Assembly (NCBI GenBank): GCA_023389895.1
Contig: JAEWDX010000037.1
Location: 1 to 27,306, forward strand
From: Bacillota bacterium
GTDB lineage: Bacteria > Bacillota > Bacilli > Bacillales > Cytobacillaceae
DNA: 27,306 nucleotides
Reading direction: 5' to 3'
How positions within the stretch are numbered: the stretch's first letter is position 1; every line of letters starts with the position of its first letter. The notes below the pieces were generated by a model that ran no database searches, was not told the DNA's origin, and saw only the letters and a list, made by a program, of their open reading frames with translations. The position numbers and the translations under genes are program-made. Of the stretch, positions 15,823 through 24,562 are shown one piece after another.

Positions 15823-16275
15823 ATGTCTGTGAATCATAGTTTATATAGCTCCAAATTGGAAGAAGGATTATCTGTATTACAATGCGAGTTAGTTGCTGAA
15901 CGAAACAAAGAAAACCCCAATAATCTAACTTGGTTTCAATATGATTTATTGGAATCATTGTACCATTCAAAAGGTAGCTTACCTGCTCAATTGAGTTGTA
16001 ATTTAGGGGCTTCTCGTTCAAAAGTTTCGAAAGCTCTGAAAGGGTTGAAGGAAATTGGTTACATCCATCAAATTCAGGGAACCGGTGATGGAAGAGAGCT
16101 TTTCACACAATTAACAAAGGATGGATTGAGTTTTCTAAATTCAGCAAAAGCTGGGCACCGGCATTTGGAACAAACAGCATCTGCTGTATTAACCCCATCA
16201 GAACAAGAATTATTTGCAGAGTTTTGTTTGAGAGTGGCTCAAGCCTTCCAAGAAAGGAGAAAATCTAATGAATGA
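15823..16275 (+). CDS. MarR-family transcriptional regulator
   Basis: 150-residue winged-helix regulator. The DNA-binding region is seen as TWFQYDLLESLYHSKGSLPA, QLSCNLGASRSKVSKALKGL (recognition helix) and the wing IQGTGDGRELFTQLTKDGL with its typical D-R pair. Helices at both ends would form the dimer interface. GTG 15820 and ATG 15823 are both possible starts, with AAGTAAGG directly upstream. The gene overlaps the UvrA-like gene by 8 bases, so both are made from one message and probably repressed together through the palindrome at 15787. MarR proteins commonly release DNA on binding small phenolic or antibiotic ligands; the ligand here is unknown. Confidence 0.9.
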   Translation: MSVNHSLYSSKLEEGLSVLQCELVAERNKENPNNLTWFQYDLLESLYHSKGSLPAQLSCNLGASRSKVSKALKGLKEIGYIHQIQGTGDGRELFTQLTKDGLSFLNSAKAGHRHLEQTASAVLTPSEQELFAEFCLRVAQAFQERRKSNE

Positions 16276-18523
16276 AATGATTGAGATAAGATCTGCTAAC
16301 GAAAACAATTTAAAGAATGTATCAGTTGACATTCCTAAAAAGAAAATCTCCATTATTACTGGTGTTTCAGGATCAGGCAAGTCCTCTTTGATATTCGATA
16401 CTTTAGCAGCAGAATCCCAGCGAATGCTAAATGATACCTATTCGGCTTACATCCAACAATTATTGCCTCATTACACCCGTCCTAAAGTTGAAAGAATTAA
16501 TCATCTTCCCGTTTCTATTATTATCGACCAGAAAAAAATTGGTGGAAATGTGCGTTCAACTGTGGGGACAGCAACGGATATCTACACATTGCTAAGGCTT
16601 TTGTTTTCCAGAATAGCAAAACCATTCATTGGATATTCCATGAATTATTCATTTAACAATAAGAGTGGAATGTGCCTTTCTTGTCAAGGACTTGGAACAA
16701 TTACGGAAATTAGTATAAATCATTTACTTGATTTTGATAAAAGCCTTTCCGATGGAGCTGTTAAATTTCCGACCTTTCAACCGGGAGGATGGCGTCTTAG
16801 TCGATATATAGAGTCCGGCTATTTCAATAAAGATAAACCAATTAAGGAATACTCTAAAGATGAATTGGATATGCTTTTGTATTCTGAAGAAGTTGTTCCT
16901 GAAAATCCTACTCAAGCATGGCACAAATCAGCTAAATATCTTGGGTTGATTCCGCGAATTCGAAGCACCTTTCTTGAAAAAGATCAAAAACAGTATAAAG
17001 AAGAGATCGCTAAGATTGTTGAGGAGCAGATTTGTCCAGACTGTCATGGTCAAAGATTGAATCAAGCCGCTTTATCCAGCAAGATAAACGGAAAATCAAT
17101 TGGAGATTGCGTTGAAATGTCTTTAGGAGAATTGAAAAGATTCATAAAGACAATTCAAGATAAGAAAGTCGAAACAGTGGTAGAAGATATACTGCGTCGA
17201 TTGACTACGTTAGAAGATGTAGGATTAGATTATCTGAGTTTGAACCGAACAACAAATACACTCTCAGGAGGAGAATCTCAGCGAATCAAAATGTCCAAAC
17301 ACCTAAATAGTAGTCTGAACGACATTTTGTATATTTTCGATGAACCAAGTACTGGATTGCACCCCTATGACATCATTGGCATTAATAAAATATTCCAGGG
17401 ATTAAAACAGAAGGGTAATACCGTAGTAATCGTTGAACATGATCTGGACGTTATAAAAATTGCTGACAATATTATCGATATGGGTCCCAAATCTGGGAAG
17501 GATGGCGGAGAAATACTTTTTGAAGGAAGCTATTCTGAAATGTTACATAGTGATACTCCGACAGGGAAAGCCTTATCTCGAACGAAAAGCATTCGAGATG
17601 TAGATAAAGAGTGGACTGATTTTTATGAACTTCATCATGCAGATAAATTTAACTTGAATGATGTTAGTATTAAAATTCCCATAAACGCGTTTACAGTTGT
17701 TACAGGTGTTGCTGGTTCTGGTAAAAGTACACTCATAACGGATTTATTCCATAACAAGTATCCGAAATCTACTCTGTTCGATCAAAAAAGAGTGTATACT
17801 TCGTCAAGATCAACCTTAGTAACCTATATTGGACTATTTAATAAAATACGTACGCTTCTCGCAAATACAACTAAGCAACATGCCTCACTTTTTAGCTATA
17901 ACGGAAAAGGTGCCTGCCCATTATGTAATGGAAAAGGAATGATCAAAACAGATTTAGCATTCTTAGCTGATGTGGAAGAAACTTGTGAACTATGCGAAGG
18001 CAAAAGATACAACAACGAAGCTTTAAAATACACATACAAAGAGCATACAATTAGTGACATTTTGAATTTAACAGTCAACGAAGCAATTTCAGTTTTCAAT
18101 GATACGGAGATTCGTCTAATTCTTGAAACATTACAAGAAGTGAGTTTAGACTATATCAGACTAGGTCAATCTCTGGACACCTTATCTGGAGGAGAATTAC
18201 AAAGATTAAAAATTGTCATGCCTCTTTTGAATGGAACTGGAGATATTTATATATTTGATGAGCCAAGTACTGGTTTACATGAATCCGATATCGATAAACT
18301 ATTAACTCTTTTTGATCGATTAATTGCGCGTGGAAAAACCGTGATAGCGTTAGAACATAATTTAAGTGTGATGTGTCATGCAGAATGGATTATTGATTTA
18401 GGTCCACTTGGAGGTAACAGGGGTGGAACATTAATGTATATGGGTTATCCGGAAGGGATTATCACTAATGAAACATCATTAACAGGAAAAAGGCTTTCAG
18501 AGTATATATCAAGATCATATTAG
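16268..18523 (+). CDS. UvrA-like ABC ATPase (short UvrA paralogue)
   Basis: 751-residue tandem ATPase of the excinuclease UvrA family. First domain: Walker A GVSGSGKSS (32-40), signature LSGGESQRIKM (from 332), Walker B YIFDEPSTGLHP. Second: Walker A GVAGSGKST (from 480), signature LSGGELQRLKI (from 639), Walker B YIFDEPSTGLHE. Zinc-module cysteines are present in both halves (CLSCQGLG with CPDCHGQR; CPLCNGKG with CELCEGKR). True UvrA is about 940 residues; here the interval between the first Walker A and the first zinc module is short, so the UvrB-binding domain appears to be missing, as in UvrA2/DrrC-like proteins linked to resistance to DNA-binding drugs. Start ATG 16268 follows AAGGAGA. 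Pairing with MarR supports a drug-response role, an inference. Confidence 0.9.
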   Translation: MNEMIEIRSANENNLKNVSVDIPKKKISIITGVSGSGKSSLIFDTLAAESQRMLNDTYSAYIQQLLPHYTRPKVERINHLPVSIIIDQKKIGGNVRSTVGTATDIYTLLRLLFSRIAKPFIGYSMNYSFNNKSGMCLSCQGLGTITEISINHLLDFDKSLSDGAVKFPTFQPGGWRLSRYIESGYFNKDKPIKEYSKDELDMLLYSEEVVPENPTQAWHKSAKYLGLIPRIRSTFLEKDQKQYKEEIAKIVEEQICPDCHGQRLNQAALSSKINGKSIGDCVEMSLGELKRFIKTIQDKKVETVVEDILRRLTTLEDVGLDYLSLNRTTNTLSGGESQRIKMSKHLNSSLNDILYIFDEPSTGLHPYDIIGINKIFQGLKQKGNTVVIVEHDLDVIKIADNIIDMGPKSGKDGGEILFEGSYSEMLHSDTPTGKALSRTKSIRDVDKEWTDFYELHHADKFNLNDVSIKIPINAFTVVTGVAGSGKSTLITDLFHNKYPKSTLFDQKRVYTSSRSTLVTYIGLFNKIRTLLANTTKQHASLFSYNGKGACPLCNGKGMIKTDLAFLADVEETCELCEGKRYNNEALKYTYKEHTISDILNLTVNEAISVFNDTEIRLILETLQEVSLDYIRLGQSLDTLSGGELQRLKIVMPLLNGTGDIYIFDEPSTGLHESDIDKLLTLFDRLIARGKTVIALEHNLSVMCHAEWIIDLGPLGGNRGGTLMYMGYPEGIITNETSLTGKRLSEYISRSY

Positions 18524-18609
18524 TTGGATTAATATGATGACTATAGGTTTATAAACATTGTGATTTGTTCCCACTATCAACTCCACACATGAGGGAGGAA
18601 GAGTGTCCC

Positions 18610-19568
18610 ATGGCAAAAAGTGATAATATGCTGGCAATTCTTTGGATGTTGAATTCAGGAGAAAAAATAACAGCTAAACAAATTGCGGAAAAATTAGAGA
18701 TCAATATCCGAACCGTTTACCGTTATATTGACTCGCTCTGTGCAAGTGGAGTACCGATTTTATCAGATACAGGACAGAACGGTGGATATAGCCTGCTGAA
18801 CAATTTTATCCAAGCACCTTTGCTTTTTGATATTGAAGAACAGCGCTTCTTCATGCCGCTGTATTTACTAAAGAAGCAGGATATCCTTTCAGTGAGCCAT
18901 TAAGTAATGCAACTAAAAAATTAAAAATGTATTCAAACCGGGAACAAGAAAGTATTCTCAATCGTCATTTAGCTGGTTTCGAAGTAGTAAACCATAATAT
19001 TACCCCTTCTGTTAAAACGACATTGGAAGAACTGGAGCGGTCAGTAACAAACGAATATTCTGTAGAAATTGAATACCGCACAAGCCATGAAGAACAACCC
19101 CGGACAAGAGTAATTGATCCTTATGGAATACTTTATTGGAACAACAAATGGTATATGGTAGGATTTTGCCATCTTAGAAATCAAATCAGAAGTTTTCGGG
19201 CTGAACGGATTCTACAAATAAAACGGACACAAATGATATTTAAAAGACCCGAAGCCTTTTCTACTAGAAAATTTTTCCTGCAGAATCTTTTGCCTGAGCC
19301 AACAGGTAAGGATGGAGTGATTTCACTAATTATCAACGGCAGATCAGAGGCTTTGGACGATTTGTGTATTCATTGGTTTTTAGGCCATTATCTGAAAGAG
19401 AGAACTTCAAATCAAGCTGTCTTTTTACTTGATGAAAGAGTAATTCATACATATATACCTTATTTTCTCTTATCTTACGGGAAGGCCATTCAAGTAATCG
19501 AACCAGAGAGTTTGAAGATAAAACTTGTTACTATTGCATCAGAGTTAGTGGAATTTTATAAAATTTAA
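18610..19568 (+). pseudogene. HTH-WYL (YafY-type) transcriptional regulator, frameshifted
   Basis: The first frame (ATG 18610, GGGAGG 11 bases before) gives an HTH domain, ILWMLNSGEKITAKQIAEKL, INIRTVYRYIDSLCASGVPI, ending after IEEQ. The family continues in another frame from about 18845 (ALLHAAVFTKEAGYPFSE, LKMYSNREQ) without a break to a WYL domain (IEYRTSHEEQPRTRVIDPYG, LYWNNKWYMVGFCHLRNQ) and stop 19568. One base gained or lost near 18840-18848 explains this. If real, only an isolated HTH fragment (stop 18903) is made. Such regulators bind nucleotide-like or DNA ligands through WYL and often control neighbouring genes. The pieces are otherwise well preserved, so the break is recent or a sequencing error. 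Confidence 0.85.
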
Positions 19569-19606
19569 TAGCTTCACTGACAGCCGTTGTCAGTGAAGCT
19601 ATTTTA
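19569..19606 (+). terminator. Terminator, 14-bp perfect stem
   Basis: TAGCTTCACTGACA (19569-19582) and TGTCAGTGAAGCTA (19588-19601) are exact reverse complements, followed by TTTTA. It separates the WYL gene from the DJ-1/PfpI gene. Confidence 0.85.
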
Positions 19607-19655
19607 TAATGAGGAAAAGTATTAATTCCAATGATTGATTAAAAGGGTGGAGGAC

Positions 19656-20285
19656 ATGTTGAATAATACTGTATATCTCTATGTATTTGATACGATGGCA
19701 GACTGGGAAATAGGATACTTAACTGCCGAACTGAATTCGGGAAGATATTATAAGAAGGGAGTGACACCATCAAAAATAGTTACTGTGGGAAATGAAAAGA
19801 CTCTTGTTACTACAAAGGGCGGCTTGAAAATATTACCTGATGTTAAATTGGACGAGTGCTGCATTAAAAGCACAGATGCATTGATTCTACCAGGTGGAGA
19901 TACTTGGACAGAAGCAATTCACGAACCTATACTAAAAGCAGCGGAACGGTGTTTAGAGGAAAATATTTTTGTGGCGGTAATTTGTGGAGCTACAATAGGA
20001 CTTGCTAGGAAAGGATTACTGGATTCACGATGGCATACAAGCAATGATTTGGAGTACCTTAAAATGATATGCCCCGGCTATACTGGGGAAAAATACTATA
20101 AAAAGGAGCCCGCAGTAACTGATAAAAATCTAATAACTGCTTCTGGAGTAGCTCCATTGGAATTTGCTGTACATGTCTTGAAGGCTTTAGATGTATTTAC
20201 ACCACAAACATTAGATTCCTGGTATAACCTTAATAAGATTCATGAATCTAAATATTTCTATGAATTGATGAACTCGATCCAATGA
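19656..20285 (+). CDS. DJ-1/PfpI family protein (type 1 glutamine amidotransferase-like)
   Basis: 209 residues of the class I amidotransferase-like fold (DJ-1/ThiJ/PfpI). The segments YVFDTMADWEIGYLTAEL, TKGGLKILPDV, ALILPGGDTWTE and VAVICGATIGLARKGLLD are typical; the Cys in ICGAT (Cys 110) is the nucleophile-elbow residue. HTSNDLEY with its His fits the following active-site region. Members include glyoxalase III-type deglycases, chaperones and proteases; the exact activity cannot be told. A frame start at 19635 exists, but GGTGGAGG just before ATG 19656 fixes the start. It is transcribed alone, between two terminators or gaps. Confidence 0.87.
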   Translation: MLNNTVYLYVFDTMADWEIGYLTAELNSGRYYKKGVTPSKIVTVGNEKTLVTTKGGLKILPDVKLDECCIKSTDALILPGGDTWTEAIHEPILKAAERCLEENIFVAVICGATIGLARKGLLDSRWHTSNDLEYLKMICPGYTGEKYYKKEPAVTDKNLITASGVAPLEFAVHVLKALDVFTPQTLDSWYNLNKIHESKYFYELMNSIQ

Positions 20286-20379
20286 TACATGTTTGATAAT
20301 ATTTTGGTCTAAATATTTAGTAAATAATGATATATTAATAACTATGTGTAATAACAAAATAAAAGAGGTGACAATTTTT

Positions 20380-20412
20380 TGAGTAATAAGATTGAAATAG
20401 AGGTTTATTGAT
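20380..20412 (+). pseudogene. Orphan gene start (truncated)
   Basis: AAAGAGGTGAC followed by TTG 20380 begins a frame of ten residues (MSNKIEIEVY) that stops at 20412. A good ribosome site before such a short frame suggests the 5' end of a gene cut off by the insertion of the coiled-coil gene block. The family is not recognisable. Confidence 0.25.
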
Positions 20413-20821
20413 TTGTTATCCGCTTGACAATGGATTCAACTCTAACTAGCCGTTTATTTAGGACACTAATCTGAGAATCATGCTCCACTTGCTTATTGTT
20501 CATTTTTTTTAATATTGCTAAGATGTTATCGGGCTCGTTTTCTTCCAGTCTACTGACACTTGCTTTAATTTCGGTGATGTCCTCCTGCATGTTGTCGATT
20601 TTCGTATCCATACTAGCAATCTTTGATTCCGTGTTGTCGATTTTGATTTCCATGCTAGCAATCTTTGATTCCATGTTGTCGATTTTCGTATCCATACTAG
20701 CAACCTTTGTTTCTATGCTGTCAACATGATTTTCGATATTTCCAACACGCTTATTAAGCTCTTGCTGACCAGTTTCTAAGTTGCCAAGTTTTTGTAAAAT
20801 TAAATCCAATTTTTTCTCCAT
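20405..20821 (-). CDS. Repeat-built coiled-coil protein of unknown function
   Basis: 138 residues on the minus strand, start at 20821 with AAAGGAGTG upstream. The central part (about residues 35-82) is made of 14-residue units of the form KIDNMESKIASMD, two heptads each with Ile/Met/Leu in the core positions, so it should form a long coiled coil. No signal peptide or membrane helix is seen. The DNA shows the repeat as near-identical 42-base units between about 20600 and 20705. Similar short coiled-coil proteins are widespread in Bacillales without known roles. It is the only intact minus-strand gene in the window. Confidence 0.75.
   Translation of the reverse strand: MEKKLDLILQKLGNLETGQQELNKRVGNIENHVDSIETKVASMDTKIDNMESKIASMEIKIDNTESKIASMDTKIDNMQEDITEIKASVSRLEENEPDNILAILKKMNNKQVEHDSQISVLNKRLVRVESIVKRITNQ
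20600..20705 (-). repeat. 42-bp tandem repeat within the coiled-coil gene
   Basis: Units containing GTTGTCGATTTT and CTAGCAATCTTTGATTCC recur with a 42-base period (about two and a half copies), matching 14-residue protein repeats. Such runs can gain or lose units by slippage. Confidence 0.7.
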
Positions 20822-20953
20822 CGCTTACACTCCTTTCTATTTTATTTTCATAATGAGAGTAATTACATTCTCTTCTATTATAATCATAAAGCGATAAAAT
20901 TTGTATCGACGATAAAAAATCTTTCAAATAAACCTGATAAAAACTTATCAATA

Positions 20954-21368
20954 ATGTATTTGTATATTTGTTTAGTATTATTTGTAACACTAATGCCATT
21001 CAGATTTCCTCTACCTGGTATTATGGGTACAAACAATTAATTGGATTCCGTTTCGTGATTTACTTCAAAACTATGGAAATGCTTTGCATGAGATTGTTCT
21101 CAATATCATTATGATGATGCCCTTTGGGTTCCTTATCCCACTTGTTAAAAAAAGGAGTATTATATGCACTGCTATGTGGGCTTTTACATTTAGTCTGTCG
21201 ATTGAAACGATACAATTACTCTATTTTTGGGCAGGCGGCCATGTAAGCAGGGCATTTGATGTTACAGATTTGATTACAAATACCCTTGGTGGTATCTTTG
21301 GCTATGCGTTATATCTGGCATTTAGACATATATCACAAAAGGTATTAGCGCAACTTAGGAAATCATAA
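20954..21368 (+). pseudogene. VanZ-family membrane protein, frameshifted
   Basis: From ATG 20954 one frame encodes a first membrane helix, MYLYICLVLFVTLMPFRFPL, and stops at 21040. A second frame, open from 20994, takes over with NWIPFRDLLQNYG, LNIIMMMPFGFLIPLV, SLSIETIQLLYFWAGG and FDVTDLITNTLGGIFGY. The INWIPFRDL, MPFGF, E..Q and R..D..D...N..G motifs define the VanZ family, which confers low-level teicoplanin resistance in some enterococci and is of unclear function elsewhere. The frameshift lies near 21025-21045. An internal TTG at 21084 could start a shorter product lacking the first helix. It sits directly before the HTH-TPR regulator. Confidence 0.75.
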
Positions 21369-21399
21369 AGGGAAGAGTACAGAACAGGAGGTAGCTTTT

Positions 21400-22620
21400 T
21401 TGAACAACTATATCGGGTTTTTAATCCGTCAATCCCGACTAAAGCAAAATATTTCTCAGGAAGGGCTCTGCAAAGGTATCTGTGCCCCTTCTTATCTGTG
21501 CAAAATCGAGCAAGGGCAAGCAGATGCAAGTGCAGATATTATTGATCGTCTGTTTGCTGTCCTTGGCATTTTCTATTATCGGGACGAAACATTTTTAATT
21601 GAAGCTAAAGAACACTTTGACAATTTTTTCTCGCTACTGGATGCGGATGAAGCTTTCGATATAGAAAGCGAGTATTTTTCTCGATATGGACAGCAATTGG
21701 AAAACAGCGAATTACATTTGTACTACCATCTTTATTTGTTGTTTTTCAATATTCATATAAATAACAAGGAAGGCGCCAAAACAGAACAAACCTATCTGAG
21801 ACAGTTTATTCCGTATATGAATGAAAACCAAAAGGCCAGATATTATCTGGGTGCTGCTCAAAATATTGGTTATACAGAAGAAGCAGTGCAATTGCTTCAA
21901 AAAGCCGCACGGCATGGAGGCAATAGTGTAATCTACTACCAAATGGCTACCGTGTTTTACCATATTGGCAAATACAGCGAGAGTATTGAAAAAGCTGAAA
22001 AAGCCTATCGTTTCGCTTCAGATGAAGGCAATCCCTCGGTTTTGATTGGTACAAGTTTTCTTCTCGGTTCTTGTTATTGCAATCATCGTGATATAGCCGT
22101 TTCCAAGAAATATTATGAACGGGCGATTGCTTTAACCAGAGGATATAAAATCCAAGTAAAAAGTTATGCCTACTATAATTTGGGAACGGCCTATCTTGGC
22201 TGTCAGCGTTATGAAGAAGCGCAATACTATTTGTCCCACGCAGGAACTTTGGAAGATGAGTCGTATCACAATGTGATGCTGCATCAGAAGCTGTCCATTC
22301 TTTACACGCAAACAGGAGATGCCGAAAAGGCCGCTGAACAATTGAGTTTGGCAAGGGAATGCCTGGTTGTTTCACAAGCAGGGCCGAAAGAATATACTTT
22401 GTGTGAACAGATGATCTATTTTTCAGAATTTTTAATGAATAAAAATCACCTTGATTCTGCAAAGTATGAAGTTGTATTAAAAGCCCTCTATGAACAGGTT
22501 GATAAGCCGTTTGGCTTTGGATTTCGGCGATTTTATGGAGCTTTCTTGGTGCAGCTATATAAATACCAGCGGAAATACAAAGAGGCCCTGCGCGTCAAAG
22601 AAGAAATGGATATTTCCTAA
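21400..22620 (+). CDS. HTH-TPR transcriptional regulator
   Basis: 406 residues. An XRE-type helix-turn-helix fills residues 1-60 (IGFLIRQSRLKQNISQEGLC, PSYLCKIEQGQADASADIID). A long helical-repeat region follows with several tetratricopeptide-like units, such as AIYYQMATVFYHIGKYSESI-like and AYYNLGTAYLGCQRYEEAQY, then LSILYTQTGDAEKAAEQL. This layout resembles RRNPP-type regulators, which sense peptides through their TPRs, but no small peptide gene is visible beside it. Start is TTG 21400, with AGGAGGT 7 bases before. It lies 31 bases after the broken VanZ gene, so the two may have been one transcript. Confidence 0.85.
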   Translation: MNNYIGFLIRQSRLKQNISQEGLCKGICAPSYLCKIEQGQADASADIIDRLFAVLGIFYYRDETFLIEAKEHFDNFFSLLDADEAFDIESEYFSRYGQQLENSELHLYYHLYLLFFNIHINNKEGAKTEQTYLRQFIPYMNENQKARYYLGAAQNIGYTEEAVQLLQKAARHGGNSVIYYQMATVFYHIGKYSESIEKAEKAYRFASDEGNPSVLIGTSFLLGSCYCNHRDIAVSKKYYERAIALTRGYKIQVKSYAYYNLGTAYLGCQRYEEAQYYLSHAGTLEDESYHNVMLHQKLSILYTQTGDAEKAAEQLSLARECLVVSQAGPKEYTLCEQMIYFSEFLMNKNHLDSAKYEVVLKALYEQVDKPFGFGFRRFYGAFLVQLYKYQRKYKEALRVKEEMDIS

Positions 22621-22739
22621 AAAATGAAAAATATTGAGATTAAGTGGCGATATAAAGGTGAATATTTCCCATATATAGCTCCTTTATTTCATCTAAGATA
22701 AAAGTTATAATTTAGTCAATAAAGAAAAATAATTTGTTT

Positions 22740-22907
22740 AGCGTTTCTACCTCTATTGGGATGCTGGTGGTGCAGTTTATGGTTAGATCCTTGGGAGAAA
22801 TTTTCCCTTATTGATATGTAACTTTTGGTTTTGCGGCATTCACCTTTTTATGCATACTCTTTTTACTGTCAAAAGTACAGAACATTTATAACAGAAAGCT
22901 ACGGTAA
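22740..22907 (+). pseudogene. MFS transporter C-terminal remnant
   Basis: The frame SVSTSIGMLVVQFMVRSLGE, IFPY, stop, then YVTFGFAAFTFLCILFLLSK and QNIYNRKLR before a TAA at 22905-22907 looks like the last two membrane helices and tail of a major facilitator drug-efflux transporter. It has an internal stop and no upstream part. It suggests a lost transporter between the HTH-TPR regulator and the acetyltransferase. Confidence 0.5.
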
Positions 22908-22943
22908 AAATAAGCTGAAATAAGAATCAGGAGGATATCATTG

Positions 22944-23498
22944 ATGAGAAAAGAAGGACATACATGGACGAAAGACGGTTATGTTTTGCGTTTGGCGGAG
23001 GCGGCAGATGCCGAGGAATACTATCGTCAAAATTTTAACCCCTTGGACGCGGAAGTGGCGCGGCTGACCGGCTGCAAAACAGAGTTTACGCATGATGAGG
23101 TGGTGAATTTCTTTCTGCAATGCGTGGAAGCAGATGACCGATATGATTTCTTGATTATCGCGCCGGATGGCCGCATCATTGGCGAGAGCGTAATCAACGA
23201 GATTGATTGGGAGGCCCGAAGCGCAAATTACCGCATCGGCATTTTCCATTCTAATGAGCGCGGGAGAGGCATTGGTTCCTGGACAGTGAAAATGACCAGA
23301 GATTTTGCCTTTGAAAAGCTGAAGCTACACCGGTTGGAACTGAATGTATTTTCGTTCAATTCCAATGCGGAAAAGACTTATCTTGCTACTGGCTTCAAGC
23401 GGGAGGGTGTACTGCGTGAAGCTGTATGGGATGGAAAAGAATATGCCGATGATATTTTGATGGCAATTCTTGAGGATGAATGGAGAGAAATTAAATAG
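22944..23498 (+). CDS. GNAT-family N-acetyltransferase
   Basis: 184 residues of the RimJ/RimL-like GNAT family, which moves an acetyl group from acetyl-CoA to an amine. Visible: start region YVLRLAEAADAEEYYRQ, strand FLIIAPDGRIIGE, the acetyl-CoA pyrophosphate loop in NERGRGIGSWTVKM (R/Q-x-x-G-x-G/A), and C-terminal LHRLELNVFSFNSNAEKTYL, GFKREGVLREAVWDG, typical of this subgroup. AGGAGG at 22930-22935 points to ATG 22944 rather than TTG 22941. The coding sequence is clearly more GC-rich (many GCG, CGC and GGC codons) than its neighbours, a sign of recent acquisition. The substrate is unknown; antibiotic, polyamine or protein N-termini are options. Confidence 0.87.
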   Translation: MRKEGHTWTKDGYVLRLAEAADAEEYYRQNFNPLDAEVARLTGCKTEFTHDEVVNFFLQCVEADDRYDFLIIAPDGRIIGESVINEIDWEARSANYRIGIFHSNERGRGIGSWTVKMTRDFAFEKLKLHRLELNVFSFNSNAEKTYLATGFKREGVLREAVWDGKEYADDILMAILEDEWREIK

Positions 23499-23644
23499 TT
23501 TTGTAAATGACTTAAAGTCTTGTGTACCTTTAAACATTTTTTGAATATTCATTGCTATCGTCTTTTTCGACATAAATTAATGATTCGATCGAAATATGGG
23601 ATGGTTGATTAACTTACACATATATACAAATGGGAGGAATGGAA

Positions 23645-24403
23645 ATGCGACTTCAAAATAAGGTGGCTATCGTGACTGGGGCAGCTTCAGGAATGGGGAA
23701 AGCAATTGCAATTTTATATGCAAAAGAAGGGGCAAAAGTTGTTGTTTCGGATATCAATTTGGAAGCAGCTAATCTTACGGTAGAAGAGATTAAGTCAAAT
23801 GGTGGGGAAGCATTAGCTGTAATGGCGAATGTTTTAAAAGAAGAAGATATCCAAAATTTAATTGATACAACGGTTAATACTTATGGAACATTGGATATTT
23901 TAGTGAATAATGCTGGGATTATGGATGGTTTTGAACCTGCCGGGGATATTGAAGATGAGAAATGGGAAAGAATCTTTGCTATTAATACAACTAGTGTCAT
24001 GCGTGCGACACGGAAAGCCTTACCGATCTTTTTAGAAAAAGAGTATGGAGTCATTATTAATGTTGCCTCAGCTGGCGGGCTTCAAGGAGCTAGAGCAGGG
24101 GCTGCCTATACAGCTTCTAAGCATGCCGTTGTTGGCTTCACTAAAAATACTGGATTCATGTACGCAAAAAAAGGCATACGTTGTAATGCCATAGCACCAG
24201 GCGGCGTTGAAACAAACATTGGCGCTTCAATGACGAATATCAATCAATTCGGTATGGGACGTATCCAACCAGGATTGGGAATCAATCCACGTATTGGAAA
24301 ACCAGAAGATATTGCAAACATTGCGCTATTTCTCGCATCTGATGAATCCAGCTTCGTGAATGGAACCGTCATTACAGGAGATGCTGGTTGGTTAGCTTAT
24401 TAA
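23645..24403 (+). CDS. Short-chain dehydrogenase/reductase (SDR family)
   Basis: 252-residue classical SDR oxidoreductase using NAD(P)H. Cofactor motif TGAASGMG (residues 11-18), NNAG in LDILVNNAGIM, catalytic Ser in INVASAGG and YxxxK as Tyr 155 and Lys 159 (YTASK). Asp in VVVSDINLE after the second strand favours NAD over NADP. The ending TVITGDAGWLAY is typical of the 3-oxoacyl-ACP-reductase-like group. An ATG at 23630 is in frame, but GGGAGGA at 23632-23638 overlaps it and points to ATG 23645. The substrate cannot be read. A terminator follows. Confidence 0.92.
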   Translation: MRLQNKVAIVTGAASGMGKAIAILYAKEGAKVVVSDINLEAANLTVEEIKSNGGEALAVMANVLKEEDIQNLIDTTVNTYGTLDILVNNAGIMDGFEPAGDIEDEKWERIFAINTTSVMRATRKALPIFLEKEYGVIINVASAGGLQGARAGAAYTASKHAVVGFTKNTGFMYAKKGIRCNAIAPGGVETNIGASMTNINQFGMGRIQPGLGINPRIGKPEDIANIALFLASDESSFVNGTVITGDAGWLAY

Positions 24404-24417
24404 TAAATTTAGTTACT

Positions 24418-24453
24418 AAAAATCCGTTAAGATTTATCTTGACGGATTTTTTA
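24418..24453 (+). terminator. Rho-independent terminator after SDR gene
   Basis: AAAAATCCGTTAAGA (24418-24432) pairs with TCTTGACGGATTTTT (24437-24451), with one G-T pair and a T-run. Confidence 0.85.
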
Positions 24454-24535
24454 ACGACTAATTAAGTATATTATTTGTTTACGAAAGAAATAATGGAAGG
24501 AGTATTAACATTTTAAACTATTGTGTATTTTCGAA

Positions 24536-24562
24536 ATGATTTATATGATTTATATGATTTAT
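24536..24562. repeat. Three 9-bp direct repeats
   Basis: ATGATTTAT is repeated three times without a gap, lying in the spacer just before the TATAAT at 24563. Confidence 0.8.

Noticed and set aside
20600..20705. Possible CRISPR-like array
   Set aside because: Units are contiguous, in frame and encode protein heptads; there are no unique spacers.
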